NCBI RefSeq assembly: GCF_901709675.1
Contig: NC_051101.1
Coordinates: 4,918,501 to 4,982,500, forward strand
Direction of reading: 5' to 3'
Length of the DNA: 64,000 nucleotides
Source: Syngnathus acus
Taxonomy: Eukaryota; Chordata; Actinopteri; Syngnathiformes; Syngnathidae
Part shown: positions 22,001 through 33,900 of the stretch, piece after piece
How positions within the stretch are numbered: the stretch's first letter is position 1
Layout of the letters: each line of letters begins with the position of its first letter
The notes under the pieces: model-generated
Database searches by the model: none
What the model was told of the DNA's origin: nothing
The model's input: only the letters and a program-made list of their open reading frames with translations
Translations under genes and position numbers: made by a program

Positions 22001-25000
22001 TTATATCTGGAAATTTTTGTTACATATTTATGTGGACAAATTTGTGCAAACATAACTTTTTCAGGAAACAGTACATGTATGTTTCTTTTTATCATTTGAG
22101 GTTTTATTGTTTGCAATTTGAGAGATGTTTGCCACAACGACTTTCTTTTGCAGGCATTTTCACTATTGAACATTATTATCTCATCACCAACCTTATGTTT
22201 GGCCAGCTCTATTTCACAAGCCTGCAGGTCGATGCTAATTGTTTTTTTGCCCCGCAATTGTTCAGCAGTATGGGCAAGCCATGTCTGTAATTCATCCAGT
22301 GTGTGTTGGAACTGTCCCAAACCCAGTAGAGCACACTCCAGTTGATGCTGCAAACAAAAAAGTATATAAAAAAATACATCTGCAAACAAAAAAAGTAGCA
22401 AGCCAAACACTCGCTCACCTGTCTGTTGACAGTTTCTGACTCCAGATTGTCCCAACGCAGTCGAAAGTCACACAGGGGTGAGACTGAGCCTGGTGACGAT
22501 CGAAATACAAAGCGATGGTTTTGGCTTTCTATTTCAATCTTCTTCTGGTACAGTTCTCGCTTAAATTCCTGAGAAACACAAATAACAGAATTAATCAACT
22601 AGTGATATGTAGTGGGGCCTGCTACTCGCGCTACATATCATAGTGAATCCTCACCTTGAGTTCACGCAGCTGCTCTTTGACTGATTCTAGGTCAGTTCCA
22701 ACCATGAACTCTTCAGTCGACCTCAGTTCTGCAGATTTCAACCACTCAAAAAGTCCCTAAAATGTAAAATGTTAGGCTGACTGACTAATCTTCATACTGA
22801 ACAAGATGCATGAATAAACATATACTAATATTTAGTACCTGCTCCTTTATTAAACACAAAAGATCCATAATCATATACATACCTGCATAGTGTCTTGGTA
22901 ATTTAAGGACATTTGGAAGGACTCCTCTAGCTTCTCATGGCATTCGTTCCATAATTTACTCAAATTGTTCCACAGGCAATAAAGCTTAAAAAGGTCAAAC
23001 ACATTGTTGTTCTCATTACATCTCATATCATCACAAATGATAAATTTAATCATACTCCTTACTTCATCCAAGCTTTTTGTGACATCCGGTTTGTCCGTGT
23101 CCCCACATGCTGACATCAGATCCATTCCGAGAACACCAAGGGTGTCTAAATCTCCTTGCAAAGTGTCAATGTCTTCCCTGAGTGTCTGTTGGATGTCAGA
23201 TTTAAAGAATAATTGTGTCAAAATTTGTGTTTTGTAACACTGTAAGGCTTAAGATTTCAGTAGCCAACCTGCATGGTCTCTAAGCACTGGCGGATTGTTT
23301 CACAGTCCGTTTGGCTTGCATTAAGATCCAAAACTGCTTGCTGAGCATTACTGAGAGCTGCGGTGACCTCAGCAACATCACTCCAAAACGTCATGGATAG
23401 ATTCAGTAGTTTGAGCAACCAGCTTCCCCTTTCTTGAACCTGACTATGCGTCTCATCCAACAGCTGGGAAAGAGTCGAGACTTGCTCCTGGATTGCTAGC
23501 ATTGTAAAGATGTCACAAAGTTCGTGGTGAGAAGCAGTGACACAGCAAGTATGGAATATTAATATGAGTAGACACTGGCGGAGCTAGATAGGAGGCCGAA
23601 GAGACACTGCCCTCCCACACACTTAAATGTGCATGAACGCCCCCCCGTAGGCGCCAGGCCAGATAATTGACTTTTAGATATTTAAAAAAAAAACATTTTT
23701 TTTTTGCTTGGCGGACCACTAAGCTAGCCTTGGCTACCCCTTGACCCCAAAGGATAAAAGTCTAGCTCCGCCACTGTGAGTAGATGACTGTGACATGGAT
23801 TAAGGCAACATCTCTGTCTGTAAGGAATGTAAAGAGGTAACATTCAAGCAATGATTATCACCTGTGTCGAGGGATATAATTCCTGCCGCCCTTGTGTTAG
23901 TCAGCAAGTCTTGTGCCTGTGTCTTGACACTTGTGAGGCTGAGCTCCAATTTGGATAGTTCAGACAGCAAGTGCTTGCTGTCATGCAGTTGCTCCTGAAT
24001 CCTCTGGGTCAGACACTGAAGAGGTGTTGGACTCTGGATGTGACTGCGCAGGCGGTCAAGACTTTCTCTGAGAAGAACCATCCTCTCATTCAGCTAAAGA
24101 AATTAAAATGGTTGCATTAATATTGCAACAAAATACAATGTAACACTTGAACTTTTGCTCTGATTTCCTAGGCAAATTACATGCATAACAAAATATTTTA
24201 TTCGTAACACAACTTATATACTAGTACATCCATTATTTGTACCGCTTGTCCTCACAGGTGTCGCGGGCGTGCTGGAGCCTAACCCAGCAGTCATCGGACA
24301 GTAGGCGGGGGACACCCTGAACCGGTTACCAGCCAATCGCAAGGCACACAGAGATGAACCACCATCCGCATTCACACTCACACTTCCGGGCAATTTAGAG
24401 TGTTCAATCTGCCTACCATGCATGTTTTTGAGGATGTGAGAGAAAACCAGAGTGCCTGAAGAAAACCTCCATATGCAGGCACGGGAAGAACATGCAAACT
24501 CTACACGGGGAGGGCCGGAGGTGGAATCAAACCTGCACCCTTTGAATTGTGAGGCGGACGTGCTAACCAGTACCCCACCATGCCATCCAAGTACATACTA
24601 GTACTGTTAATCTAATTGCAAAATACATTTCATATTCAATACAGAGTAATTACCGTAATTTTCGGACTATAAATCGCGGGTTTTTTCATAGTTTGGGTGG
24701 GGGGGCGACTTATAATAAGGAGCGACTTATATGTGTTTTATTTTCAAAAAATGTTCAAAAAAAAAATAATATTAAACCGCGATAAACGAACCGCGATGTA
24801 GCAAGGGATTACTGTAATTTGAATTTCAAGTGACGTCAGCAGCGCAACGCGGCGTGGCGCGGCGGTTGTTTACATAAAGGACAAAGATTGATCACGGGAT
24901 GACGAAGATGACGAAGGGCCACACGTACTACCGGCATCATTAGCGGCTTTGTTTCTAAGTGACACGGCGGACGAAGAGTTTGAAGGATTTAAGGATTTGG

Positions 25001-28000
25001 AGTGACGCAGAAGATTTGAAAAACTATTATGGCTTTTACCCACGCCCGGTCCTACTCTACGGAGCTCTCTTTCACTTCCGTGGATTGAAGTCGGGGGTCG
25101 GCGCTCGGCCGGGTGGCTGTCCAGGGACGGTGGATGGGGCTCGGACAATGCTTTTACGCACGCCCGGTCCTACTCTACCGAGCTGTCTTTCACCTCCGTG
25201 GATGGAAGTCGAGGGCCGGCGCTCGGCCGGGTGGCTGTCCGGGGACGGTGGTTGGGGCTCGGTCATGGCTTTTACGCACGCCCGGTCCTATTCTCTGGAG
25301 CTCTCTTCCACTTCCGTGGCTGGAAGTCCACGCCACCACACGCCTGGAAGTTTGTTTTGTTAAATAAAGAGCCGTTTACCAAACCCACGTCTTTCCTTGA
25401 ACTTTGTTAACACTACAATATAGTTATATAGTAGATCTGTGGAATAACGACGAGGCTGACGTCAGGGCGCACGCGCGGCGTTGTTGACGAAGGACGAGGA
25501 ATTTGATCGATGGATTTAATGATTTAGAGTGCACAGATGGCTTGGTAATACTATTGCTTATATAATAGTTATTTGATATCTAATTTATATATCGTTATAT
25601 GGGCCTGTGGAATATTTTGAAGTGCGAGCGCCGTCAGCTGCGCGCACCCATTGTTGACAAAGGACGATCGATGGATTTAATGATTTGGATGACAGATGGT
25701 TTGATAACATTATTGCTTATATAATAGTTATCCATCCATCCATTTTCTGAACCGCTTAGTCCCCACGGGGGTCGCGGGAGTGCCGGAGCCTATCCCAGCC
25801 GTCATCGGGCAGTAGGCAGGGGACACCCTGAACCGGTCGCCAGCCAATCGCAGGGCACACAGAGACAAACACCCATTTGCACTCGCACTCACACCTAGGG
25901 ACAATTTGGAGTCTTCAATCGGCCTACCAAGCATGTTTTTGGGATGTGGAAGGAAACCGGAGTGCCCGGAGAAAACCCACGCGGGCTTTTTATATAATTA
26001 TATAAGGTCATCCAACATCGGAAAAACAATTCAAAAGGTTGATAGCACTCTGCACATACCAACAACAACACAATGATTCTCTGAGCATTGTAAACGGATT
26101 TAACACCAAACTTAAAAAACAACTGGCATTGTGGATTTAAGGATTGTTTGTGTTAAAAAAAAGCAAATAAGAAAGGAGAAAGAAAAAATGCAAAAATACA
26201 AATCAAGTCATTTCATGGCAAATATCAGGTTAAGTGGTAGAAAATAAAATAATCATTGTTTAAATAAAGTAAACTATTTTGGATCTGAGAATATCAAGCC
26301 ACAATTGTTAAAACAAAAACAAACATATTAAAGGCTTCGCAATGTTACAATGAGGCTGACAAAAGCACAGGAGAACATGCAAACTCCACACAGGGAGGGC
26401 CGGAGGTGGAATCGAACCCGCACCCTCCTAACTGTGAGGCGTACGTGCTACCCAGTGCACGTTTACTGAATTCCTGTTCCTTTGAGCAAGCGATACGCCC
26501 CAATTTGTCATTCAAACACCCACGTGCTGTTTATGCCATTGCCTTTCTGGAAAATTTGTTATCAAATACGTGTACTTGCATGATCCTAATTTACAATTGG
26601 TGGAACCTTACTTGAGTGAATCTGGGTAGGGAGTCTTCAAGTACAATGGCGGTCTCTCTGACACGTTCTCTGATGGCTCTGTGCCGCTCCTCAGCCTCCG
26701 TGGCTTTGCAGCAAAATCCCTCTCCCTGAATTGGGTTTAGCTCGAACAGGCGTTTGGCCAAGGAGCATAAGCGTGTGATCAAAGGCCGATGTTCAGCTAT
26801 TGACTCCCTGAGACCCTTAAAGTTGGAGGAAAAGAATTAAATTGTTTAACATCACTGAGTTTAAAGTCTTACAGCCTGATTTGCTGAAGATTTGCGTGTG
26901 CGAAAATGGGCACAACAGAAGCTGATCTACTGACCGGGCGGAGCCAGAATTATGTCTACCTAATGTGGAATGTGTAAGCACACAATTGATCATTCTTGAT
27001 TTGGGAATCGGGATCTTAGGAGATAAGGCTCTTGACATTTAGATAACAGGAAAATTACTTCTATATAACACATCTGAACTTTCAGAATGTAAGGTAAAAA
27101 GACTTTTTTTATTCACTAAAAGAGACATGATGATGTAATGTGGAGAAGGCTCTTTTTACCTGTAAAAGGTCTTGTTGCTCACGTAATGCTTCAAAGCTGA
27201 TTGTGCTGAGGGAGAGCTGCCCAACAAGGCTTTCTGTTTCATCTAGCCAGGGTGAAACCTCAGTAAGGCCCTCCGAGAACTGAACAACAAGTGACTGAGC
27301 ATGCTCAAGCTGCAAAACTCCATGGGAATTAGTCGCTGATGTGGTGGCGCATTGTTCCTGTAAGGCATCTAATGGGGTCTGCATAGAAAGATAAAAGGAC
27401 AATTTTAAAACTCCAACAACACACTGCAAGCAAGGTATTATGTGTTAAAGTGCATACCTGCAGATTCCACACTTCACTTTCCTCGCTGTATGTTTGCAAG
27501 AGTTCAGCTATTTTTACCATCTTCTCAATGTTGAACCTGTGTTGAAGAATCTCCACAGCCAAAATCTACCCAGGAGACAAAACACCCAATTTGTTTGTGC
27601 TTTGAACTAGTTAAATTGCACCTTTATGCAAAATCTCTTACAATACAAATCAAAGTAGTGTTCAATGTGCACAACCTTCTGCTCATTGAGTTGTTCTGAT
27701 ATGAGGTCAGGATCCAGGTGAACAGTTTTCATCTTTTCAAGTCTTAGCGCTGCATCCTTAAACCAAGCCACTTCTTTCACTACAGCCTGTTCGAGCTATT
27801 AAAACATAAATAGAGTCATCAAAAATATGACGAGGGTCATTTAAACACAACTATATAAAATAGTATGAATAGTATTTATAAAAGTAACATACCCCCAAGC
27901 CAAATGATTTTAATGTTGGTCTGACATTTTGGTTTCTCCCAAATATTTGAGGTAGTTTACAGCCACGGATCTAACATTTAATTGAGAATGCAGTCTGGCT

Positions 28001-30977
28001 AGTCTCACCAATGTAATGCTATATTTAATATAGTACTTAACTAGCTATTGTATTGCATTTTTCACTGCTGTAAGTAACACTAACTTTAAATCCACCTGCT
28101 TTATCCGAGCATTAATTAACTGATAATTGAAGTTAGTAAGATATGTATTTTCCGTTTGCTCGACTGTCTTGCAAATGAGAGGAACATTACAGTTAAATGT
28201 AAAAATGTGAAGTCCAGCAATTAATATGATTCAATCTTGGTTGATAAATTAGCAAATGTTGATGAACTCAATGGAATGACAACCATATGTCTGGGGAGCT
28301 TGGTAACAAAGTAACTTGGATATTTTAGGTTAACATTATTTTCAACGGCTTGATCTTACCCGCTGTCTTTCAGCTGCACATAGCACTGCATCGCCGCCAT
28401 ATGTCTGTGCTCCTGCAATACCCAAGAGTTCTCTCTCAATACGACCCAGCCACAGGTGGAGGTCCTCCTGGCTGGATGTACAGCGATTGGATGCTTCCAG
28501 AGCCTGCTCCAGTCTTTGTAGTACATCCAGACTACTCAGATTTAGCACGGAGCATCGGATACGAAGTCCATCTAATTTCTCCTGCACCTGGTGTTCTTCC
28601 TCCTCTGAAATCACAGTCACAGCATAAATCCTTGGTATAGTGCAATACGATACGATACGATACGATACGATACGATACGATGCCATGCGATACGATATAA
28701 CTTTGTTTATATAGTGCATTTTGCAACAGATGCAGCTGTAACAAAGCACTTTACATTTAACATAGTAATATAAAGTAAGGAGGAAGGGCCTGTAAATATC
28801 ACCTTCGGTTTAGCAATCATCATGAAATCCTAATGAATTGGTGGGTATATTATTACCTGAAATCACTTCCATGAGCTCATGGCCTGTTTTTTGAACTTTT
28901 GCAAGCTCCGCACTTTTAGCCTGAATCTCATCAGTAAATGCCTGAAAAGAAATGACTGCATGTCAAGTTCAACTTGTATAAATAATAATAAAATAATAAA
29001 TAAATAAATAATACAGTATGAAGAAGAGGTCAACATTTCCAACCTTAGCCCTCTCTGTGGCATCTGAAAGATTCAGCATCACTCTTTCAGCATTGCGTAG
29101 TTCAGCTAGGGCCTGCTCAACAGATATCAGCCACTGCTGCAGATTGTCTACGCCTTCCTGGAAGAGTCGGGCCATTGGTAGAATGCCTTCCAGACTGTCC
29201 CTCCTACAAAGAATATATATAGTTAATAAATAAGCTCTAGTGAGGTGTGTGTGTTGAAGACAATGCCTGTAATAGCTGACCTTTGATCCGCCTCCCACTG
29301 TATGGACTCCCACTTCTGTTTGAGAGCAGAGAGCTTGACCCTTGCCTGATCCCCCTCCTCTCCTGGGTGGGCCTCCACCAGCCGAGGACCCTCTAACAAC
29401 ATAGTATGGATACTTTTCCGTCTGTCTGTTAGAAGGCGCAGCAGGAACTAAAACATACAGTAAAATATTATGCTTAGTTGATGATTCATGACATTACCAA
29501 AAGAGTAAAAAAAGATGTTCAATGTCAACAACAATTGGCTAATATGCATGCACATGACAGAAGTAAACATGGAAATGTCACTGTCAAGATTTATTCAATA
29601 TTCATTCATAATGATTCATTCATAATCCGGAGGGTCCAGAGGGTCCTCCTCTGAGATTTGCCAACATCAGGTAAGCAAACTCTGCCCACTCACTCCTCAA
29701 CAGGGCACTTTCACTTTCATTCAAAACAGGTCTTACCTTGCTATACCTTCATCCAGCTTAACTATTTTGGTTTACCATCTGCCTACTCAAGGCAATTTAA
29801 GTGTCTATGGAGTGTGAAAGGAGGTGATAAGAAACAAACCCTTTGTTCTTGAAGCTGTGCTTTCACCACTTTCACTTCTGAAGATGGAGGCTTCTGATTA
29901 GCTGTGAGCTCCTCTATTTCACACACCCATGTCAGCAAGGCTTCCAGGCTTTGAAGGAACGTCCCAGTATCAGTAGATATGTTTCGCAGAGCCAAAGTAG
30001 ACTTGGTTTCCTTTAGGAAAATCATGCATCCCATAATATTGACCACATCAATTAATTGAATGAATACTTAGAAGGCAAAATCTAATCAGTTTTGTGAACA
30101 TGAAACGGTAAAGCATACCTTCCATTTATCCACACAGGACTCTTGATCTGAGCTTGAGTGTCCATCACCTTGGAGCTGTGAAGTGAACAAGGTTGCATCA
30201 TTTTTTTTAATTACACTTGTAGATAGATGAACGTCGAGCCACGGACAGAGATTGAGACCAAGCATTGCTTTAAAATACACAATTTTAGTTTAGATGACAA
30301 AACAAAGGGATGGAATGAAGGAATTGAGTGATTTAATAATGTTAAAAGTTTTTTGTATCAACCTCAGCAAGTTCCTGGGCAACTCCATTCAGGACTCGAA
30401 CAGTTCTTGTGATTATGGGGTCCCCTCCCTTATCTCCTGTTGGATACTCTGTCACCTCCACGATCTCAGTCACAATAGTTTCAGTCACCTCTGTCACTTC
30501 CGTCACTTCCCGTGATGCCACCGTCTTCCACGACCAGGGACTTCCTTCTCTAGAGTCTCCCCTGTGAAAACTAGTCCTTCTCTCTGCAGCAGTCTTGTCA
30601 GGATAAGCCAAGGGAGATCTTGAAAACTCTGGGGGAACAGTTCTTCTAGTCAGTGTCCCATTTCGTGATGTTTTTACAGGAGAAGGGGTGCCCTGCCAGG
30701 CATTATCCAACGTACTGGTACTTCTGATTGTGGAAGCAGGGGAGCTGTGGAGGGGTTTGTCAGAAACTGGTGTATGAGATCCTTCTTCTCTCTTGGGATG
30801 AGGTTCTTGTGCCTCCTTGACTGTCTCCGCCACACTGTCCTTGTTTTTATCCTGCCCATGGTGAGGAGGCTGACACTCTTTTCGTCGTTGGTAGCACTCT
30901 TTCAGGTAGTCCTCATCTGATCGCACATGCTTGGACCTTTGGCCCAGGCAGCTGGGCCGGCTTATGAGGTTACCCAT
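15547..30977 (-). CDS. Spectraplakin-like protein: spectrin repeats, EF-hand pair and GAS2 (GAR) domain
   Basis: Thirty-nine exons with consensus splice sites join into one frame of 6,297 bp, 2,098 residues: N-terminal exon (1-205), spectrin-repeat rod (about 206-1830, roughly 14 repeats), EF-hand loops at about 1865-1876 and 1901-1912, GAR domain about 1937-2001 and a 98-residue tail. Repeat sequences, the spacing of EF-hands and GAR, and blocks such as [21 protein letters not shown] and [20 protein letters not shown] closely match MACF1 and dystonin. Such proteins bind microtubules through GAR and act as long cytoskeletal linkers. No actin-binding or plakin domain lies in this unit, but plectin lies immediately upstream on the same strand. 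It is not MACF1 or dystonin by location. I see it as the spectraplakin 3' half of the plectin locus, or a tandem paralogue. No disabling mutation was found. Confidence 0.92.
16945..17984 (-). other. EF-hand pair and GAS2/GAR domain exons
   Basis: Exons 17984-17822 and 17447-17293 encode two EF-hands with complete Ca2+-binding loops: [12 protein letters not shown] and [12 protein letters not shown], with acidic residues at positions 1, 3, 5 (Asp/Asn) and 12 and Gly at 6. Exons 17215-17141 and 17062-16945 encode the GAR domain with the Cys-x-Cys of CNCPKRF and a downstream NDPC, consistent with its zinc-binding fold, plus the VRVGGGW core. This is the microtubule-lattice binding module of spectraplakins and GAS2 proteins. 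All the key residues I can check are kept. Confidence 0.92.
23573..23776. mobile_element. hAT-type MITE with 8-bp target-site duplication
   Basis: A 204-bp non-coding element with terminal inverted repeats CACTGGCGGAGCTAGA and, at the right end, the complement of CAGTGGCGGAGCTAGA. It is flanked on both sides by TGAGTAGA (23565-23572 and 23777-23784). TIR type and 8-bp duplication are diagnostic of hAT elements. It lies in the intron between exons 24093-23862 and 23495-23269 of the spectraplakin-like gene. Confidence 0.9.
24227..24590. repeat. Fish SINE-like dispersed repeat, nearly complete
   Basis: Begins CATCCATTATTTGTACCGC and runs through CACCCTGAACCGGTTACCAG and AACATGCAAACTCTACACG to GAGGCGGACGTGCTAACCAG, a layout known from many percomorph genomes. 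The 3' part looks tRNA-like (GGAATCAAACC, a B-box-like complement). Family name not assigned. Confidence 0.7.
24651..24770. mobile_element. Truncated reversed copy of the palindromic TA-flanked MITE
   Basis: Starts with TACCGTAATTTTCGGACTAT, followed by a GCGGGTTTTTTCATAG-like stretch that matches the right end of the 1809-1983 element read in reverse. Similarity fades after roughly 115 bases and the other terminal repeat is missing. It lies in an intron of the spectraplakin-like gene. Confidence 0.6.
24835..25735. repeat. Composite tandem-repeat block in a spectraplakin-like intron
   Basis: Contains a GC-rich minisatellite of about 118 bp in three copies (25029, 25148, 25265; shared CACGCCCGGTCCTA) with short chance frames on both strands. 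It then has AATAAAGAGCCGTTTACC, and two diverged copies (about 25430-25575 and 25600-25733) of a unit holding GATCGATGGATTTAATGATT and TTGCTTATATAATAGTTAT. No protein is recognised. The origin could be a degraded transposon or LTR. Confidence 0.65.
25731..26458. repeat. Second copy of the SINE-like repeat, split by an insertion
   Basis: The 5' part (25731-25986) ends at CCCACGCGGGC and the 3' part resumes at 26366 with ACAGGAGAACATGC and continues to the tRNA-like end at about 26458. About 380 bases of AT-rich sequence separate the halves, in the position where the intact copy is continuous. Confidence 0.65.
28644..28790. repeat. (GATAC)n microsatellite plus fish repeat fragment
   Basis: About eight GATAC units (28644-28695) followed by TTTATATAGTGCATTTTGC and AACAAAGCACTTTACA, a motif also found in similar form at 62533-62585. 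It lies in the intron between exons 28941-28857 and 28604-28360. Confidence 0.75.
30363..30977 (-). CDS. Alternative N-terminal exon with myristoylation/palmitoylation-type start
   Basis: Encodes 205 residues beginning [10 protein letters not shown]: Gly2 and Ser6 fit the N-myristoylation consensus and Cys10 could be palmitoylated. A charged stretch follows ([16 protein letters not shown]), then a long Ser/Pro/Thr-rich, probably disordered region, and near the end repeated TEVTE units leading into VTEYP. The start is firm on sequence grounds: an in-frame TGA sits three codons upstream (30984-30986). The 5' UTR continues to a possible acceptor at about 31058, so a non-coding exon upstream is likely. 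The donor GAG/GTTGAT (30362) is weak but joins in phase 0 to the exon at 30175. Confidence 0.8.
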
Positions 30978-33900
30978 AATCCTTCAGCCCAGAGGCTAAT
31001 GAGGCAATAATTGAGGTAAGAGCCCTCGGCCATGCATGTAGATTCTCCTTTAGCTACCTAAAATAAGACAAATGAATCATCATGCAAAAATACACTGTTT
31101 TTTCACAGCACTACATGCCACAGCTAAAATGAAACCAGCTCTCTGTATTACTCCTTTCTTGGCCAGAAGGAACCCTAGCGTGACACTTGGCTCTGATGTT
31201 TGCTGTGCTTTTGTTTTCATTTAGCCCACATACACACATGCTGTAACTCGCAGCTAAAATATTCTGGTCTTACAAATCAATGTGACAGGCATGTCAAGGA
31301 TCCCACTGTCGGCATGATGAACCAGTGGCAATGAGCCAATCCCATTCACTCAGCCAAGTCCAAGTGACCCACTTCTATTAAACTTGTTGTCAAACTAGTG
31401 TTAACAGTATCAACATATATTTTGGACACAGATTTGTATGTCCTTTAATCACAAGCGGACTGGAAGAAACACTTCTGTTGTCTGCCTTAATTGTTTTGTA
31501 CAGTGATCTAGGACTAAAGAAGCTAAGATGTGCTCAACAGACTATCACAGCAAATGTCCCTGCAAGTTTCACGGCGTGCTACCTTCGGTGCTGTCCCAAT
31601 TCAGACCTCTCAAGGTCACCTTAACTTGATGACCGAAGAGGGTCCGCAACTGTGTTGCATCAACAGACAAATAGAGGGTTGGCTCATGAAACAGAAATGG
31701 GAATTAACTGTTTGACCGCCTATAGTTCATGTGTGCTTTTAATACCTTTTGTGATCCAAATAGTCTGTGGCCATGGAAAACAACAAAAAATTTATTATGA
31801 CATTGAACTTGAATTTCATTTTTCTCACACAAATGTTAAACTAGACACATTCTAGAGGACATGGCTTTTAACTAAATGAGAGTCGAAGTATGATGCCTTC
31901 GTGTCCATTAGTAATTGCATCTCATGTACTGTATGTCTCACCAGGCAGCTGATGCTGTCAGATAATCCACAGGGGAGTACTGAGTCTGATCAGAGAGTGG
32001 TCCCAGACAAAGCCTCAACATCTAGATCAATAATTACCCAGTTAGTTCACTTCACTGCCCACCAGTGGGGCACATAGTATCTGGCTATATCCACATAGGT
32101 TAACAATTCAAAAGCATGGGTGTGCCATCTTTTATTGCCACAAAACAGTGATCTCATGAAATTAATAATTAAGCTGTGCAACAGTCACCCACTGCCCAAA
32201 ACTGTGTTTCTGTTTTTTTAGGTCTGTATGAAGGGTGAGGTTAAATTATACAAAACAAATAAAGTTTTTCATTGTCCCAACTTACATTATAATCAAGGCA
32301 CCCTAAAAATCCCTTGCTCCTGCATCTGAAATGCCAGTAACTGTCTGTGAGCTAGCAGTCATAATACTACTGATCCATTTCATTATCTTGCAATGACCTA
32401 ACCATCTCATCACTTAACCCGGGTCTACTTTAATTCAAACCAGCCGGTTCTCTGCTCTCAACAGTTATTTCTAGTAAATCAATGCACTCAATTTAATTCA
32501 TTAGTAACAAAATATGATCCTTAGGTGTAAATAAATTATCCAATTGGAGAACTAGCAGCACAGCAATAATCCCGAATTACAGCAGTAGAGTATTGCTCTT
32601 TTACGCTCACAGTTAAGCGAGGTATTAAAATAATGATTGTAGTGCATATTGGGCAATACATTTACTCAAGAGACTCATATAACAAAATAAGCCCATAGTA
32701 TTCCATTGAAAGGCTAACCAATGGCTCAAGGATGTTAATCAGGACGAAGAGGCCATAGTACAAAAATATACATATATATGTTTTTTGCAGGAATTTTGCA
32801 GCCTGTCCAAAGTAATTGCTCTTTATTCAAATATAGCCAAACCACAGTCCAAAGTCCTTTATAATGTGAATTAGCAGTTCATGCACTGGAAACACAAATT
32901 GTAGTTTAATACTGGGAGTTTGGGCAGTTAGATATTACATGAATTACACTTACCCTATACCAGGGACCAACAACATGAGTAAAGGAATCCAGCCAGTCCC
33001 ATTTCAGCATTCAAACAGGAAAGAAAAAAAGCTTTGTCTGAGCATCCTTTGAGTGGCCTCCCAGTTCCAACATCCCAAACTGAAGGCTGTGCACCCATAC
33101 ACATGCATGCTCTCCTGAATACACAATCAATAAATTCCACTCATTTATACATGCTCACCTACAAACACACTTTCTAAACACAACCATGCACATGTCCTGA
33201 TAACTCATGCTTTTCCGTTGCCCACAGTCACAGGGAAACAATGTCCTCCTCCTTTCCCCTCACAGTGCACCCCTCCCCTCAGCTTACTTCTCCTCCCACC
33301 GGCTCTCTGCTCCTCTCCCTTTCTTCTTTGTTGTAAGAGCTGTGATAGAGGAATTCCTTCCTTGTTAACGCCGCTGATGGGATAGTGCGCCGAGATGCAG
33401 ACAATGTATTCCAACGACTCAATTGAACTCCCACAGTTCACTGCCAAGTGCAGCTTATACATGGAGGTCAGACCCGAACAGATCCATTTCACAAGACGAT
33501 GTCGTTCTCACCAAGTCTGATGCTGCTCAGGTTGATCCCGTACCAGGCAGCTGGATGGCAAAGTGACCCTTTTACCTCTCTCTTGGTTTTCCCCTCATAC
33601 CCTCCCTCTTTTCACCCGATAAGGCTGTCCTGCGGATCTGAAAGCAGCTTAAAAACTCCATGCTGCCGCGACTTGAGTGGGTGGGGGGGAGAAAAAAAAA
33701 AGAAGAGTTTTCTAAAGGCCCCCGGGCCGCCCTCAAAACATTCACATGTTAAGTGACAGCTGCCTCAGCCCATTCCCCTTTTGGTGGTGAGGGAGAGAAG
33801 TGCAGGCGACAAAAGAAGAGACCCACACCCACTCTGATCCCCACCCACTCATACAACATCCCAACCCCCTTGCATTGCTAATTCTCCATTCAGTCAGTTC

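Larger units (their letters stand above)
18123..30175 (-). other. Spectrin-repeat rod of the spectraplakin-like gene (exons 2-32)
   Basis: Exons by position: 30175-30119, 30010-29840, 29447-29281, 29203-29044, 28941-28857, 28604-28360, 27795-27676, 27565-27458, 27378-27160, 26815-26612, 24093-23862, 23495-23269, 23185-23063, 22984-22883, 22756-22655, 22568-22419, 22347-22192, 21948-21751, 21589-21461, 21383-21213, 21117-20962, 20867-20661, 20546-20427, 20358-20189, 20111-19952, 19621-19427, 19328-19203, 19034-18891, 18763-18575, 18495-18381, 18289-18123. Each repeat shows the helix-A Trp (for example LLTWV, LLEWIS, LQTWLAH) and a second conserved Trp in helix C (DSWDTI, GRWEVV). All phases match and no internal stop occurs. 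The intron between 26611 and 24094 has expanded with repeats. Confidence 0.88.

Noticed and set aside
25029-25330. Regular spaced repeats that might suggest a CRISPR array
   Set aside because: Units are about 118 bp, directly tandem without unique spacers, in a vertebrate intron: a minisatellite.
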